Assembly: GCA_945883565.1 (NCBI GenBank) | Contig: CAMCXO010000002.1 | Span: 62,001-126,000 of the forward strand | DNA: 64,000 nt | Source: Chryseobacterium gleum | GTDB lineage: Bacteria > Bacteroidota > Bacteroidia > Flavobacteriales > Schleiferiaceae | Direction of reading: 5' to 3' | Part shown: positions 44,449 to 53,817 of the stretch, one piece after another | Layout: each line of letters begins with the position of its first letter | How positions within the stretch are numbered: position 1 is the first letter of the stretch | Position numbers and translations under genes: made by a program | The notes under the pieces: model-generated | Databases searched by the model: none | Seen by the model: only the letters and a program-made list of their open reading frames with translations | What the model was told of the DNA's origin: nothing

Positions 44449-46698
44449 ATGAAGAAAGTCCTTACCCTCTTATTGAGTCTAGGCATGTTTTTAGGCGCGA
44501 TGGCTCAGCCATTTGTTTCTATAACCAACATCAACGCGGTAACCCAGGCTCAGTTGCAAAATTGCGACGACACCTCGAACTACCTCAACCAAACCATTCG
44601 TACCGTTGGAGTGGTTTACATCGATGGCGGCTTGAGCGAAGTGGCTTCAGGAAGCGTTCAGGGTGGCCTGCGTCCGTTTATCTTTATTGTGGATACCGCT
44701 AACGGAGGCGCCATGACACCGTTCTCTGGAATTGAGGTAATGGGTGTTATTCAGGATGCGCAAGGAAATTTAATACCACACCCCAATTTTGTGTTTGTGG
44801 CACCCGGCGATATCGTAGAAATTACAGGTAAAGTAAGCTGGTTCGAGCGCAGCAATCAAATGGAAATTCAAGATGCCAATTCGTTCAATGTTATAGGCAC
44901 CACCACCCCACCGAGTCCGGCTGTTGTGCCTTTGGCCGACCTAAACGACCCCAACGGCATTAACCAAATGACCACCGGCGAACAATGGGAAGGCGCTTAC
45001 GCCGAATTGCAAAATGTAACCGTTAGCGAAGTAATTTATTTTGCTGGAGGAAGCCGTGTTAGCTTCAACGTAGTGGATGCCAACGGAAACCGAATCAATG
45101 TGTCTGACCGTTTCTTGGCCCAAAAGCTTCCAAGCCATCAGGTTCTAAACCCCAATTCGCCTAATTCTACTGCGGCCGGCGGACCCGGAACCGGCACCTT
45201 CGTTCCTCCCGTACCCGGCACTTTTTACAACAGCATCAGTGGGGCCATTCGCCAAAGTGCCAACGGTTGTACTGGAGGTACAGGCCGTGGCTACGAGATT
45301 AATCCGTTTTTGCCTACCCACTACAATTTAGCCTTTGCCCCTCCTTTTATTTCAAATGTTGACCGCGACCCTATAATCCCCACTTCTAACCAATCGCCTG
45401 ATATTACCCTTAACATCACCGATTTCGATGGAAGTGTGGCCCAGGCCCGTTTGTATTATACCTCCGACCCCAACATCGCGCCCAGCCAATTCACTATGGT
45501 GAATTTAAGCTTGGTTGGCGGCACTACCGACGAATATGAAGCCAGTATTCCGGCTTTCCCCAATGGTACTTTGGTACGTTATTACATTTATGCCGAAGAC
45601 AACGACGGCAATAAATCGTACTTCCCGGCCAAGCCCCTCAACCAAACCGAACCCAATTTTACTTTCTATACTGTTCGGAATGGCGGCATGGTGATTCCCG
45701 ATATTCAATACACTTTGGCCTCAAATGGCGACAGCCCCTATGTAGGCAAAACTGTTACCGTTAAAGGCTATGCCACCTCTTCTACCAAACCCTACGATTT
45801 GGGCTATGTGTACATTCAAGATCCCAACTACACCGAATGGTCGGGCATTGCCTTAGTAGGTACCAACCAGCTCACCAATGTGTTTCGTGGAGAGGAGCTT
45901 ATAGTTACAGGCGACGTGGTAGAATCTTTCGGCTTCACCCAACTCAATGTAAGCAGCGTTACCCGTACCGGCAACGTAATGAATATAGCCCCTGTTGATT
46001 TAGACCCCACCGATAGCGCCATGTACGCCAGCCGCCAAATTGAAAAATACGAGGGTATGTTGGTTCGCGCGGCCGTTCCGGGTGGAAACAAGCTTTGGAT
46101 AAACGAAACCAATATGGGATTTGGCGACTACAGTGTGAGCAGTGCTCCGGGTAATGCCCGCACCCGCAGTTTGCGTGTTTTGGCAGGACGCCAGAGTTCA
46201 ACAGCCTTTTCTTCACTTTATGTTTCGGTGGTTACCGATACCATTTACCGCACACGCGATGGCTTTATGGAAGTAACCCCTATTGCAGCTTCAGATACCA
46301 TGAATATGGATGCCCTTGTAGGTGTATTGAGCTACGGCTTTAGCAATTACCGCATCCAGCCTCGTAACAACGACGATTTCATAGGATTTAATGTGCCTTT
46401 AGACTCCACCAACTTGCCGCAATCTCCCTTTATCGGGGTAGATGAACCTACCGTTTTAGCCGGCGTAATGGTTTACCCCAATCCAAACAATGGAGTGTTC
46501 CGCATAGGCATGCAAAGCCAACGAAATCTAGTTTATAGAGTGTTAGACTTAAATGGCCGTGTGGTATTGCAAGGAGAAGCCAAAAACCATTTAAATACTG
46601 TTGAAGCACAAGAGTTGCCGAATGGTTTGTATGTTTTGATGTTGGCCGATCTCAGTACCGGAGAAGCCGCTGTAGAGAAATTGGTAATTCAGAAATAA
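44449..46698 (+). CDS. OB-fold-containing secreted protein with T9SS signal
   Basis: 749 aa; signal peptide ends GAMAQ. At least two OB-fold-like units of the YhcR/ExeM type occur, one near 20-210 (VGVVYIDGG, GDIVEITGKVSWFE, WEGAYAELQNVTV) and one near 425-640 (TVTVKGYATS, GEELIVTGDVVESFG, YEGMLVRAAV). A linker domain (about 300-405) has a CBM/alpha-amylase-inhibitor-like look (VRYYIYAEDNDGNKSYFPA). The type A T9SS sorting domain begins VMVYPNPNNGVFRIG. OB units of this kind accompany EEP nuclease domains in one chain elsewhere, so it may bind nucleic acid beside the EEP protein. Binding is inferred. Confidence 0.75.
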   Translation: MKKVLTLLLSLGMFLGAMAQPFVSITNINAVTQAQLQNCDDTSNYLNQTIRTVGVVYIDGGLSEVASGSVQGGLRPFIFIVDTANGGAMTPFSGIEVMGVIQDAQGNLIPHPNFVFVAPGDIVEITGKVSWFERSNQMEIQDANSFNVIGTTTPPSPAVVPLADLNDPNGINQMTTGEQWEGAYAELQNVTVSEVIYFAGGSRVSFNVVDANGNRINVSDRFLAQKLPSHQVLNPNSPNSTAAGGPGTGTFVPPVPGTFYNSISGAIRQSANGCTGGTGRGYEINPFLPTHYNLAFAPPFISNVDRDPIIPTSNQSPDITLNITDFDGSVAQARLYYTSDPNIAPSQFTMVNLSLVGGTTDEYEASIPAFPNGTLVRYYIYAEDNDGNKSYFPAKPLNQTEPNFTFYTVRNGGMVIPDIQYTLASNGDSPYVGKTVTVKGYATSSTKPYDLGYVYIQDPNYTEWSGIALVGTNQLTNVFRGEELIVTGDVVESFGFTQLNVSSVTRTGNVMNIAPVDLDPTDSAMYASRQIEKYEGMLVRAAVPGGNKLWINETNMGFGDYSVSSAPGNARTRSLRVLAGRQSSTAFSSLYVSVVTDTIYRTRDGFMEVTPIAASDTMNMDALVGVLSYGFSNYRIQPRNNDDFIGFNVPLDSTNLPQSPFIGVDEPTVLAGVMVYPNPNNGVFRIGMQSQRNLVYRVLDLNGRVVLQGEAKNHLNTVEAQELPNGLYVLMLADLSTGEAAVEKLVIQK

Positions 46699-46701
46699 TT
46701 T

Positions 46702-48144
46702 ATGAGGGCCAAAGCTTTGATTGCCTTAGCTGCGGCCGGGTTTCTGGCAGCAGCATGCAGCAAAACGGGAGACCTTTTGCCTAATGCTCTGCCAGATACT
46801 TTTTTGGCCATAGACACTATTGTGTTAAGTGGCGAAAACCGCCTCAACAGCCGGGTTCATTTGCATTGGTATGGAATAGATCCGGATGGATACGTAGAGG
46901 CTTACGAATTTAGCCTCGATGGAGGGCAAATCTGGGCAATCACCGACCGACAAGATTCTGTTTTCAGATTTTCTTTGCCTCCGGGCCAAGACACCAACGA
47001 TGTTGTGATTTTAATAAGGGCCATCGACAATTTGGGCGAACGCGACCAAAGTCCTGCCCGATTGAGCATTCCAATAAAAAACACCCCGCCTCAAGCCAGC
47101 TTCGAAGAAAAGTCCTTGCCACAAGATACTGTTCGTATTGTGAGCACCTTTAGATGGAATTTCGAAGACCGCGATGGCAACGAAACAGTAAATAAGGCGT
47201 ATTTAAAGGCCAATAACGGCCCTTGGCTCGAAATAGACCGCAGCCAATTTTTGGTTTCTTTGGTCATTAATACCCAAGTACCAAGTGGTGTGGCAAATGC
47301 TGAAGTGTATTATGGAACCAACACTCAGCCATCAGCTACTTTAGAAGGTCTTTTGGCCGAAGATTTAAACACTCTCTACATTAAAGTGCAGGATTTAGCC
47401 GGAGCAGAAAGCCTTGCCGACACTTCTAATGCCTTCTATATTAAACAAAAAACCAGCGACTTATTGGTGGTAGGCGGCCAACCAGCCTCTGTAAAAGAGG
47501 TGTACTTGGGCTTGCTTAATGATGCTGGCTTGCAGTATGACCTGGAAGATTATCGCGTAAACAACGCGGCCAATGCCCCGAAATTTTGGAATCCAACCTT
47601 CAGACTTCTGGTGAGGCAATACAGCAAGATGTTTGTTTACAGCGACCCCAGTACACTTCCTCCCAATCCGGTAACCGGCGAAGAAGAAGCCCTTCTAAGT
47701 CTGGCGGCACCAGCCGTACAACAATTTACCGATTTAGGCGGAAAGAGCTTTACCACCACTTCTTTCACCCCAAATGCCGACATTACAACTCTAATTGGAG
47801 CGTTTCCGATTGATGGTTTGGTGGTTTCACCCGGACAAGCCAGAGTTTTGCCCGATAGCGGACTGTTTTCGATTGATGCAGCTCGCTATCCCGATGTGTT
47901 TCCTTCTACCATAGACATTGGTGTAGACCCTTTTATTCGCTCTGCCGATGCGGAAAATTTTTACAGAGGCCGCTTAACTAAGCTTAGCGGATGGAATGGC
48001 GACAATTTGGTTGCCGCCCTTCGTCGACGCAATGGCAATGTTAATCAGGTGTTTTTCAGCATCGAGCTGCATAAATATGCCCAAAACCGAAATGCGCTTC
48101 TTCAATTGTTCGACCAAGTATTTAACGATGATTTTAACTGGTAA
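46702..48144 (+). CDS. Lipoprotein, unknown function
   Basis: 480 aa with lipoprotein signal (lipobox AAAC near residue 19). The N-terminal 220 residues hold two FN3-like sheets (HLHWYGIDPDGYVEAYEFSLDGG, RWNFEDRDGNE). The rest is an alpha/beta domain beginning DLLVVGGQPASVKEVYLGLL, like a glutamine-amidotransferase-type or GIFT-like fold, with no obvious catalytic residues. Three bases separate it from the OB-fold gene, and its 3' end overlaps the TonB receptor start by 17 bases. Possibly a surface-exposed or periplasmic partner of that receptor. Confidence 0.7.
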   Translation: MRAKALIALAAAGFLAAACSKTGDLLPNALPDTFLAIDTIVLSGENRLNSRVHLHWYGIDPDGYVEAYEFSLDGGQIWAITDRQDSVFRFSLPPGQDTNDVVILIRAIDNLGERDQSPARLSIPIKNTPPQASFEEKSLPQDTVRIVSTFRWNFEDRDGNETVNKAYLKANNGPWLEIDRSQFLVSLVINTQVPSGVANAEVYYGTNTQPSATLEGLLAEDLNTLYIKVQDLAGAESLADTSNAFYIKQKTSDLLVVGGQPASVKEVYLGLLNDAGLQYDLEDYRVNNAANAPKFWNPTFRLLVRQYSKMFVYSDPSTLPPNPVTGEEEALLSLAAPAVQQFTDLGGKSFTTTSFTPNADITTLIGAFPIDGLVVSPGQARVLPDSGLFSIDAARYPDVFPSTIDIGVDPFIRSADAENFYRGRLTKLSGWNGDNLVAALRRRNGNVNQVFFSIELHKYAQNRNALLQLFDQVFNDDFNW

Positions 48145-50974
48145 GCATTATTGGGTAATTGGTCTATTATGTTTGGTACTTGGGCTAAATGCCCAAAACC
48201 AGCCAAATGGTGCCTTGTTAGGAACCATTACCGATGAGGCCACAGGTGAGGCTTTGGTTGGTGCAGGAGTGACCATTATTGGTACATACAAGGGAGCCGC
48301 TACCGATTTTGATGGCAAGTATCTCATTACCGGATTAAAACCTGGCGATTATAACCTTAAAGTTCAGTATATAGGGTATGGAACCCTGCAATTCAACGGC
48401 ATCCGGGTTAATGCGGGTGAAAATAAAGTGCTCGATATAAAAATGAAATCGGCTACTGAAGCACTTCAGGAAGTTACCGTAATTGGTAGACAAAGTCAGG
48501 TGAATTTAGAGTTAGCAGCATCCGAAATTTCTGTTGGACGTGAGCAATTGGCTCAAATGAACAGCCGCGATGTACAGGAAGTAGTAGCCATGCAAGCCGG
48601 TGTGGTAAAAACAACCGACGGTTTGCAAATAAGAGGCGCAAGGGTGTACGAAACCGAATACATTGTAGATGGAATATCGGCTCAAGATCCCTTGGCCGGC
48701 ACTGGTTTTGGCGTACAAGTGGCTTCTAGCTCTGTTCAAAGCCTCGACTTAATAACCGGTGGAGTGGGAGCAGAATATGGAGGGGGATCCTCGGGTGTAA
48801 TCAACACCAAAATAAGAGAAGGTGGTGAAAAGCTGGAAGTCTCAGGAAGTTACCAAATGGACCATCTCTTTGGATCTAATGTACCCGCAAGTTTTAACAC
48901 CGATATCATGGAACTTACGGTGGGTTTGCCTATTAATAAGAAAAAAAACCTTACGCTCTTTAACAACCTAAGTGCCAATTTAACAGATGAATATTTCGGA
49001 ACAACCGCTTCAGAATTGCGCTCTTCTCTCTTCCCAAATAACCCAAGTTTTTGGGCACCCAGATATACCAATTCCTTTTCGCATACGGTAAAAATAGGTT
49101 GGCAATTGGCCAAAGGCAGCAAATTAACCATAACCAATCAGCACAGTTTAAACATAAACCAAAACACAAGAACCCTTCAAATTGTAGGTTTTGATGCCAT
49201 CCTACAACCTGGTTTTCAATATCCGTTCTCTCTCAATTTAGACAATGCCACAACCTACACCCACCACTCTAATCTTACCGCTTTAAATTTAAAGCACATC
49301 CTGAATGAACGCTGGGGACTTACGTTTTCGGTGGGAAGGTTGTTCACCAATCTCCGAGCAGATGCCAATGGACGGCCTTTTAGATACCCAACTGTCGATC
49401 AGATATACGATCCATATAACATCATTACCAATCCTGTTTCTGTTTTTAATCCGAACGACCCAAGCGGCATTTACTATGTTTTGCCGGGGAATGGTTTAAT
49501 TAACAACGGGGGCATTTCTACTCTTTGGCACGATCACTACGCCCAAGAATATACCCTAAAAGCCAAGGCCAACTGGTACCCTTCTAAAACCCAAGATGTA
49601 AGCTTTGGCTTTGAACACCAGTTTTTAGAATACCAATGGGTCGATGTTTCGCGTCCATGGGTGGGCGCGCCCATAAAAATAAACGATACCTTAACAACCC
49701 CTTCGGTAAGCGTGGGAAGCAGCAACGACATTTGGCGCGTAAAACCACAAGAGGGTGGAATTTTTATTCAAGATAAAATAACCTATAAAGGCATTATAGC
49801 CACCTTAGGCGTTCGATTAAACTATTGGGCCCCGGGAGCGTTTGCCGATGAGGCAGTAGATAATCCAAAAGCACCTGTAATAGACCAAATTAGAACCGAT
49901 TACAAAGAGAACACCATTGGTGTTTTGGGCTTGAGATGGAAAGCCAGGGTTTTACCAAAAGTGAATGTGAGTTTTCCAGTAACTGAAAACAATGTTCTGT
50001 TCTTCAATTACGGGCACAGCATGCGCATTCCTCACCCTCGATTTGTTTACGCTGGCTTAGATCCTGTGTATCAGGACAGAAGTTTTTTAGCCAGTTTGGG
50101 CAATCCTGACCTCAACCCGGAAGTAAATGTTTCTTATGAAATTGGGGTAAAATCGCAAATAACCCGCGATTTAGGCTTGAATTTCACGGCCTATAACAAC
50201 AACCGATTCGACTACATCGTATCGCGAAGGGTAATTGTTTTAGATCAAACCGGTCGTCCGGCAACCAAAAATATGTACATCAACCAAGACTATGCTAAAA
50301 TCATAGGCTTGGAAGCAGGGGCGTTTTACAGATTTGGCAAAGACCTTAATGTTTTCGCCAATATAGCCTATCAAGTAGCACGAGGAAAAAGCAATACCGC
50401 TCGGGAATCGTCTTTGCAAATAGAACAAAATGGAGAAGTGAGCCTAACCCGCGAGCAGTATTTGGCTTTTGACAGGCCCTGGACAATAAACGCGGGTATA
50501 ACCTTCACACCTCATAAAGAGAGCAGCAGCTGGATGGGATTTAATCCGGAAGGTTTCAGAGCCTTTCTTTCTTTCAATTACACCTCGGGCTTTCGATACA
50601 CCCCGCAACGCCAAGTGGCTGTAAACGACTTGGGTCGTCCCGAATTTGAAATCATGAACGACCGTTTTTTAGAGGAATTGGCTACGCCTTGGATTAACTT
50701 CGACCTAAAGCTTAATTATGACCTCAATTTTGGCGAATCAGAAAAAGGTTTGGTATTTAGTGTAGAAATCCGGAATCTGTTCGATAACAAAAATGCCCAA
50801 ATCATTAACCCTGTAACAGGAAGGGCTTATGAATATGGCGACGATGTGCCCAATACCTGGCGCGACCCCCGACCCGAATACAATGGTCCTGCCGAGCGTG
50901 GATTAGACCCGCGCGATCCCGCCCGATACCTCGCTCCACGTCAAATTCTTTATGGCATAGCCTTCCGATTCTGA
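48128..50974 (+). CDS. TonB-dependent receptor with carboxypeptidase-regulatory-like domain
   Basis: 948 aa from the ATG at 48128, which opens a clear signal peptide (ending LNAQ); the frame extends 44 codons further upstream into the lipoprotein gene, without a plausible start. CarboxypepD_reg-like domain at about 25-105 (TITDEATGEALVGAGVTI), plug at about 110-260 (QIRGARVYETEYIVDG), then the barrel with LGNPDLNPEVNVSYEIG and end YGIAFRF. No SusD-like gene adjoins; a PorV/PorQ-family gene does, which differs from a Sus-type nutrient locus. Start overlaps the lipoprotein gene by 17 bases and stop overlaps porV-like by one. Confidence 0.9.
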   Translation: MILTGKHYWVIGLLCLVLGLNAQNQPNGALLGTITDEATGEALVGAGVTIIGTYKGAATDFDGKYLITGLKPGDYNLKVQYIGYGTLQFNGIRVNAGENKVLDIKMKSATEALQEVTVIGRQSQVNLELAASEISVGREQLAQMNSRDVQEVVAMQAGVVKTTDGLQIRGARVYETEYIVDGISAQDPLAGTGFGVQVASSSVQSLDLITGGVGAEYGGGSSGVINTKIREGGEKLEVSGSYQMDHLFGSNVPASFNTDIMELTVGLPINKKKNLTLFNNLSANLTDEYFGTTASELRSSLFPNNPSFWAPRYTNSFSHTVKIGWQLAKGSKLTITNQHSLNINQNTRTLQIVGFDAILQPGFQYPFSLNLDNATTYTHHSNLTALNLKHILNERWGLTFSVGRLFTNLRADANGRPFRYPTVDQIYDPYNIITNPVSVFNPNDPSGIYYVLPGNGLINNGGISTLWHDHYAQEYTLKAKANWYPSKTQDVSFGFEHQFLEYQWVDVSRPWVGAPIKINDTLTTPSVSVGSSNDIWRVKPQEGGIFIQDKITYKGIIATLGVRLNYWAPGAFADEAVDNPKAPVIDQIRTDYKENTIGVLGLRWKARVLPKVNVSFPVTENNVLFFNYGHSMRIPHPRFVYAGLDPVYQDRSFLASLGNPDLNPEVNVSYEIGVKSQITRDLGLNFTAYNNNRFDYIVSRRVIVLDQTGRPATKNMYINQDYAKIIGLEAGAFYRFGKDLNVFANIAYQVARGKSNTARESSLQIEQNGEVSLTREQYLAFDRPWTINAGITFTPHKESSSWMGFNPEGFRAFLSFNYTSGFRYTPQRQVAVNDLGRPEFEIMNDRFLEELATPWINFDLKLNYDLNFGESEKGLVFSVEIRNLFDNKNAQIINPVTGRAYEYGDDVPNTWRDPRPEYNGPAERGLDPRDPARYLAPRQILYGIAFRF

Positions 50975-51987
50975 TGAAAAGATATATACAATTTTGGCTC
51001 GTGGTATTTCTGGCCCTCCATCAAGGTGCACAAGCACAGCTTATACCCATTTACGGTGGAGAGCGCGCAGGGTTGTCAGCCTTGGTTTTCCTCAAAAACG
51101 ATATGAGTCCTAGGTCAATGGCCATGTCAGGAGCAAGTTTAGCAAACACCGGCGATGCCTATGCTTTTATGACCAATCCGGCTGCAGCCACACAATTGAA
51201 AGGCCAGAGTTGGAGCGCCAGCAGCTTTTTACTGGGCGCTGGAGTAAACCAAAGCTATGTAAGTGGAATATTCCCCTTAAAAGACGGGGTGTCTAATCTG
51301 GGCTTCAGCCTAAATGGTTTGAACTCAGGTGAAATTTTAGAGCGAACCGAATTTCAACCAGGCGGCACCGGACGATCTATCTATGTAACCAACTTGGCTA
51401 TGGGCCTGGGTTATGCCCGTCAGCTTAGTGCCCAATTTAGCCTTGGGGTAAATTTGAAGTATGTATTCGAAGGTCTCGCCGAATACAACAACCATACAGC
51501 CGCTGCAGATGTAAGCTTTTTATACAAAACAGATTTTAAAGACCTCCAATTTGCCGTTATGGTGCAAAATTTTGGCGGCAACAGCGCTATAAGTGGAGAG
51601 AATTTAGCGGTAGCCTTTAACCGAACCCCCGGGTTAAGCCTCGACCGAAATACAGTGCCTACGGTTTTTGCTATGGGGGTTTCGGCTGTTCCATGGAAAT
51701 TGGACCAGCACAGCCTCAGAACCAGCATTCAACTTAATCACCCGAACGACAATGCCGAAAATTACCGACTTGGCCTCGAATACGATTTCAGGCAAATTCT
51801 GGCGGTTCGCACTGGCATTAAACTCAATGTAGCCGGACAACCATTCCCCAGTTTTGGTTTTGGCTTAAGAAGTATTGCCTTTGGCCACCCTCTTTTTATT
51901 GACTACGCGGCAAATCCTACCGATGTAATGGGTTTTCAACATCTGTTTGGACTGAGACTCGAAATGAACAAATCTGCCAATCCATGA
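50974..51987 (+). CDS. PorV/PorQ-family outer-membrane protein
   Basis: 337 aa; signal peptide ends GAQAQ. The PorV/PorQ family signature is clear near the start: LKNDMSPRSMAMSGASLANTGDAYAF with NPAAATQL, followed by alternating barrel strands (GLGYARQLSAQFSLGVNL). In known systems PorV shuttles T9SS cargo from the translocon to the attachment complex, and PorQ works with PorZ. Here it sits between a TonB receptor and a lipoprotein, downstream of three secreted proteins, so it may be a dedicated shuttle rather than the housekeeping copy. That role is inference. Confidence 0.85.
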   Translation: MKRYIQFWLVVFLALHQGAQAQLIPIYGGERAGLSALVFLKNDMSPRSMAMSGASLANTGDAYAFMTNPAAATQLKGQSWSASSFLLGAGVNQSYVSGIFPLKDGVSNLGFSLNGLNSGEILERTEFQPGGTGRSIYVTNLAMGLGYARQLSAQFSLGVNLKYVFEGLAEYNNHTAAADVSFLYKTDFKDLQFAVMVQNFGGNSAISGENLAVAFNRTPGLSLDRNTVPTVFAMGVSAVPWKLDQHSLRTSIQLNHPNDNAENYRLGLEYDFRQILAVRTGIKLNVAGQPFPSFGFGLRSIAFGHPLFIDYAANPTDVMGFQHLFGLRLEMNKSANP

Positions 51988-53177
51988 AGAACGCACTCCT
52001 TTTGTTGATGATGGCATTTTTTATTAGCTGCAACAGCTATTTCGGCGACAAAACCGATTTAGACTTTATTGAAGTGCCCGATTTTAGTATTCGCGATGTG
52101 GCCTATGTACCCATTCAACCTGCGCTTACCCAGTTTGTTCGACCCATTGACATATGCATCGGCTTCGACGAATTGGTTTATGTAGTCGACGAAGCCACCG
52201 AGGAGGTAGTTTGTTTAGATGAGGCCGGAACAGAAATAGGCCGTCTTAAAATTCAAGGAGCCAGAGCCGTTGTTCAAGACAGACGATTTAACTTATTGGT
52301 TATTGGTAGTAAAACACAAGAAATCTCAGGTGTAAACTACGACTTAAGCTGCATTTACCGAATTAACTTACAAGGCAACAGCGGTTATGGGCTTAGCAAC
52401 GCTCAGATAACCAACACCATCGTTCACCCTTTTTACTTTAAAAGCACTTTTTCCAGCGGCGACGCCTTGGTGAAGTTTAACAAAATCGCGGTTATTGGCG
52501 ATAATTTCAATCCTGCACGCAACAACAGTTGGTATGTTAGCCGCACAGGTCCAAGCCGCAACAATGCAGGATTAGGGCCCGATGATGCCATACTGCTTTT
52601 CAACAATGAAGACGATTTTGAAAGTCCGGTGGTGGTAAATACCTCGGCTGGGCAATTTAATGATTATTTCGACCAGCCATTTGGATTGGTTGGACGAACC
52701 CAACCCCCGCAGATTTCGGCAATAAACAGTGCCGATTTCATTTTCACGTCTTTAGACAACAACAATCTATTAAAGGTTCAATACATAGAGTTTCTAGAAT
52801 CAGAATTTGGAGCAGAATACCGCGCTAGAATCTTGCCACCCGATACCTCTCTAGCCGATGGCTTTTTGTACGAACCCAATAAATTCTCAGAACCTAAACA
52901 CCTTGCATTAAGCGGTGATGGAACAAACTACCTCTTTGTAACAGACGCAGCCAAAGACTCGGTTTACCAGTTTAACCTTAATGGCTTTGAAGGAATTTTA
53001 CCCCCCCCTGCCAGCGGCATCAAACGTTATCAAATTGCCAGCTTCGGGGGCAAAGGAATTGGCCTTACCCAATTTAACGAACCTCGCGGCGTAGCCTACT
53101 GGAACAAAATACTCTATGTTTGCGATGCGGGAAACGGACGGCTCCTGCGCTTCAAACTCACACTCGATTTCGATTGA
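51984..53177 (+). CDS. Propeller-like (NHL-type) lipoprotein
   Basis: 397 aa with a lipoprotein signal (lipobox FISC, Cys about 16). The mature chain has repeated blade-like units (DELVYVVDEATEEVVCLDE, YLFVTDAAKDSVYQFN, ILYVCDAGNGRLLRF), consistent with a six-bladed NHL/beta-propeller of the type found in many Bacteroidota lipoproteins. It starts inside the PorV-like stop (ATGA) and ends the co-directional run. It may bind a partner protein or glycan on the surface. Confidence 0.78.
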   Translation: MKNALLLLMMAFFISCNSYFGDKTDLDFIEVPDFSIRDVAYVPIQPALTQFVRPIDICIGFDELVYVVDEATEEVVCLDEAGTEIGRLKIQGARAVVQDRRFNLLVIGSKTQEISGVNYDLSCIYRINLQGNSGYGLSNAQITNTIVHPFYFKSTFSSGDALVKFNKIAVIGDNFNPARNNSWYVSRTGPSRNNAGLGPDDAILLFNNEDDFESPVVVNTSAGQFNDYFDQPFGLVGRTQPPQISAINSADFIFTSLDNNNLLKVQYIEFLESEFGAEYRARILPPDTSLADGFLYEPNKFSEPKHLALSGDGTNYLFVTDAAKDSVYQFNLNGFEGILPPPASGIKRYQIASFGGKGIGLTQFNEPRGVAYWNKILYVCDAGNGRLLRFKLTLDFD

Positions 53178-53251
53178 TTCGTGCAACCGCTCTTTCACTA
53201 ATTAAACCGCCCCTTAAGAAGCCTTGTGTGTTTAAAGTTTATTGCTAAGTT

Positions 53252-53259
53252 TACCTTTG
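53252..53259 (+). promoter_or_regulatory. -7 promoter element upstream of the CHU_C protein
   Basis: TACCTTTG, exact consensus, ending 13 bases before the ATG at 53273. Nearest upstream TTG spacing is 25 bases, longer than ideal. Confidence 0.5.
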
Positions 53260-53272
53260 TACCCAAGCAAGT

Positions 53273-53689
53273 ATGTTGAGGCAATTATTCACCCTTTTAT
53301 TTGGCCTTTTAGGCCTTTGTTTAACCACCCAATCGCTTTATGCACAGGGTAGCGAAACAGTGAGCATAGGCGAAGCATTTAACGAATGCCCAGTTTATGT
53401 TCCAACAGCATTTACGCCAAATGGCGATAATAAAAACGACTCTTGGGGCTTGGGCGTAAATCCCGACTGCACCCAGTTGGTGTTCAATCTAAGAATTTAC
53501 GACCGCTGGGGTCGGTTGATGTACCATACATTAAGCCCTGCTCGTGAGTTTTGGTGGAATGGCTCATACGAAGGAAATGAACTCAAAACTGGCGTTTATA
53601 TGTGGCAGCTAGATGCAGTATATCAAACACCCAACGGCACAGATAGAGTAGAAATTCGAGATAAAGGCACCCTCATGTTGGTGAGGTAA
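53273..53689 (+). CDS. Minimal T9SS type B (CHU_C/gliding-associated) protein
   Basis: 138 aa: signal peptide (about 1-23, ending LYAQ) and then almost nothing but a type B sorting domain: VPTAFTPNGDNKNDSWGL, LRIYDRWGRLMYH, GVYMWQLDAVY. Normally this domain is the tail of a very large protein. Here it has its own promoter, signal peptide and terminator, so it is not a leftover fragment. It could be a decoy, plug or accessory for the sorting machinery. Confidence 0.85.
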   Translation: MLRQLFTLLFGLLGLCLTTQSLYAQGSETVSIGEAFNECPVYVPTAFTPNGDNKNDSWGLGVNPDCTQLVFNLRIYDRWGRLMYHTLSPAREFWWNGSYEGNELKTGVYMWQLDAVYQTPNGTDRVEIRDKGTLMLVR

Positions 53690-53709
53690 CCGAAATAAAT
53701 TATGCATAC

Positions 53710-53733
53710 AGCCGACTAAAAGTCGGCTTTTTT
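53710..53733 (+). terminator. Rho-independent terminator after the CHU_C gene
   Basis: 7-bp stem AGCCGAC / GTCGGCT with loop TAAAA and six Ts, 20 bases after the stop. Ends the T9SS cluster transcript. Confidence 0.9.
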
Positions 53734-53767
53734 CATTTGCACAAAATCCTAAAGTACTTCTAGGGCT

Positions 53768-53795
53768 TTGTCATTCTTCTCAAAGGGTATATTTG
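53768..53795 (+). promoter_or_regulatory. Consensus promoter for the cyanophycinase-like gene
   Basis: TTG (53768-53770), 17 bases, TATATTTG (53788-53795), a full Bacteroidota -33/-7 match, 22 bases before the ATG at 53818. Confidence 0.75.
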
Positions 53796-53817
53796 CCCAC
53801 CAATTTTGTACAGGCTA

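Noticed and set aside
40950-46698. The EEP and OB-fold genes as a nuclease split by frameshift
   Set aside because: Each has its own signal peptide and T9SS domain, the order is reversed relative to the fused enzymes, and another gene lies between.
53273-53689. CHU_C protein as a pseudogene remnant
   Set aside because: It has an intact signal peptide, consensus -7 box and a terminator of its own.
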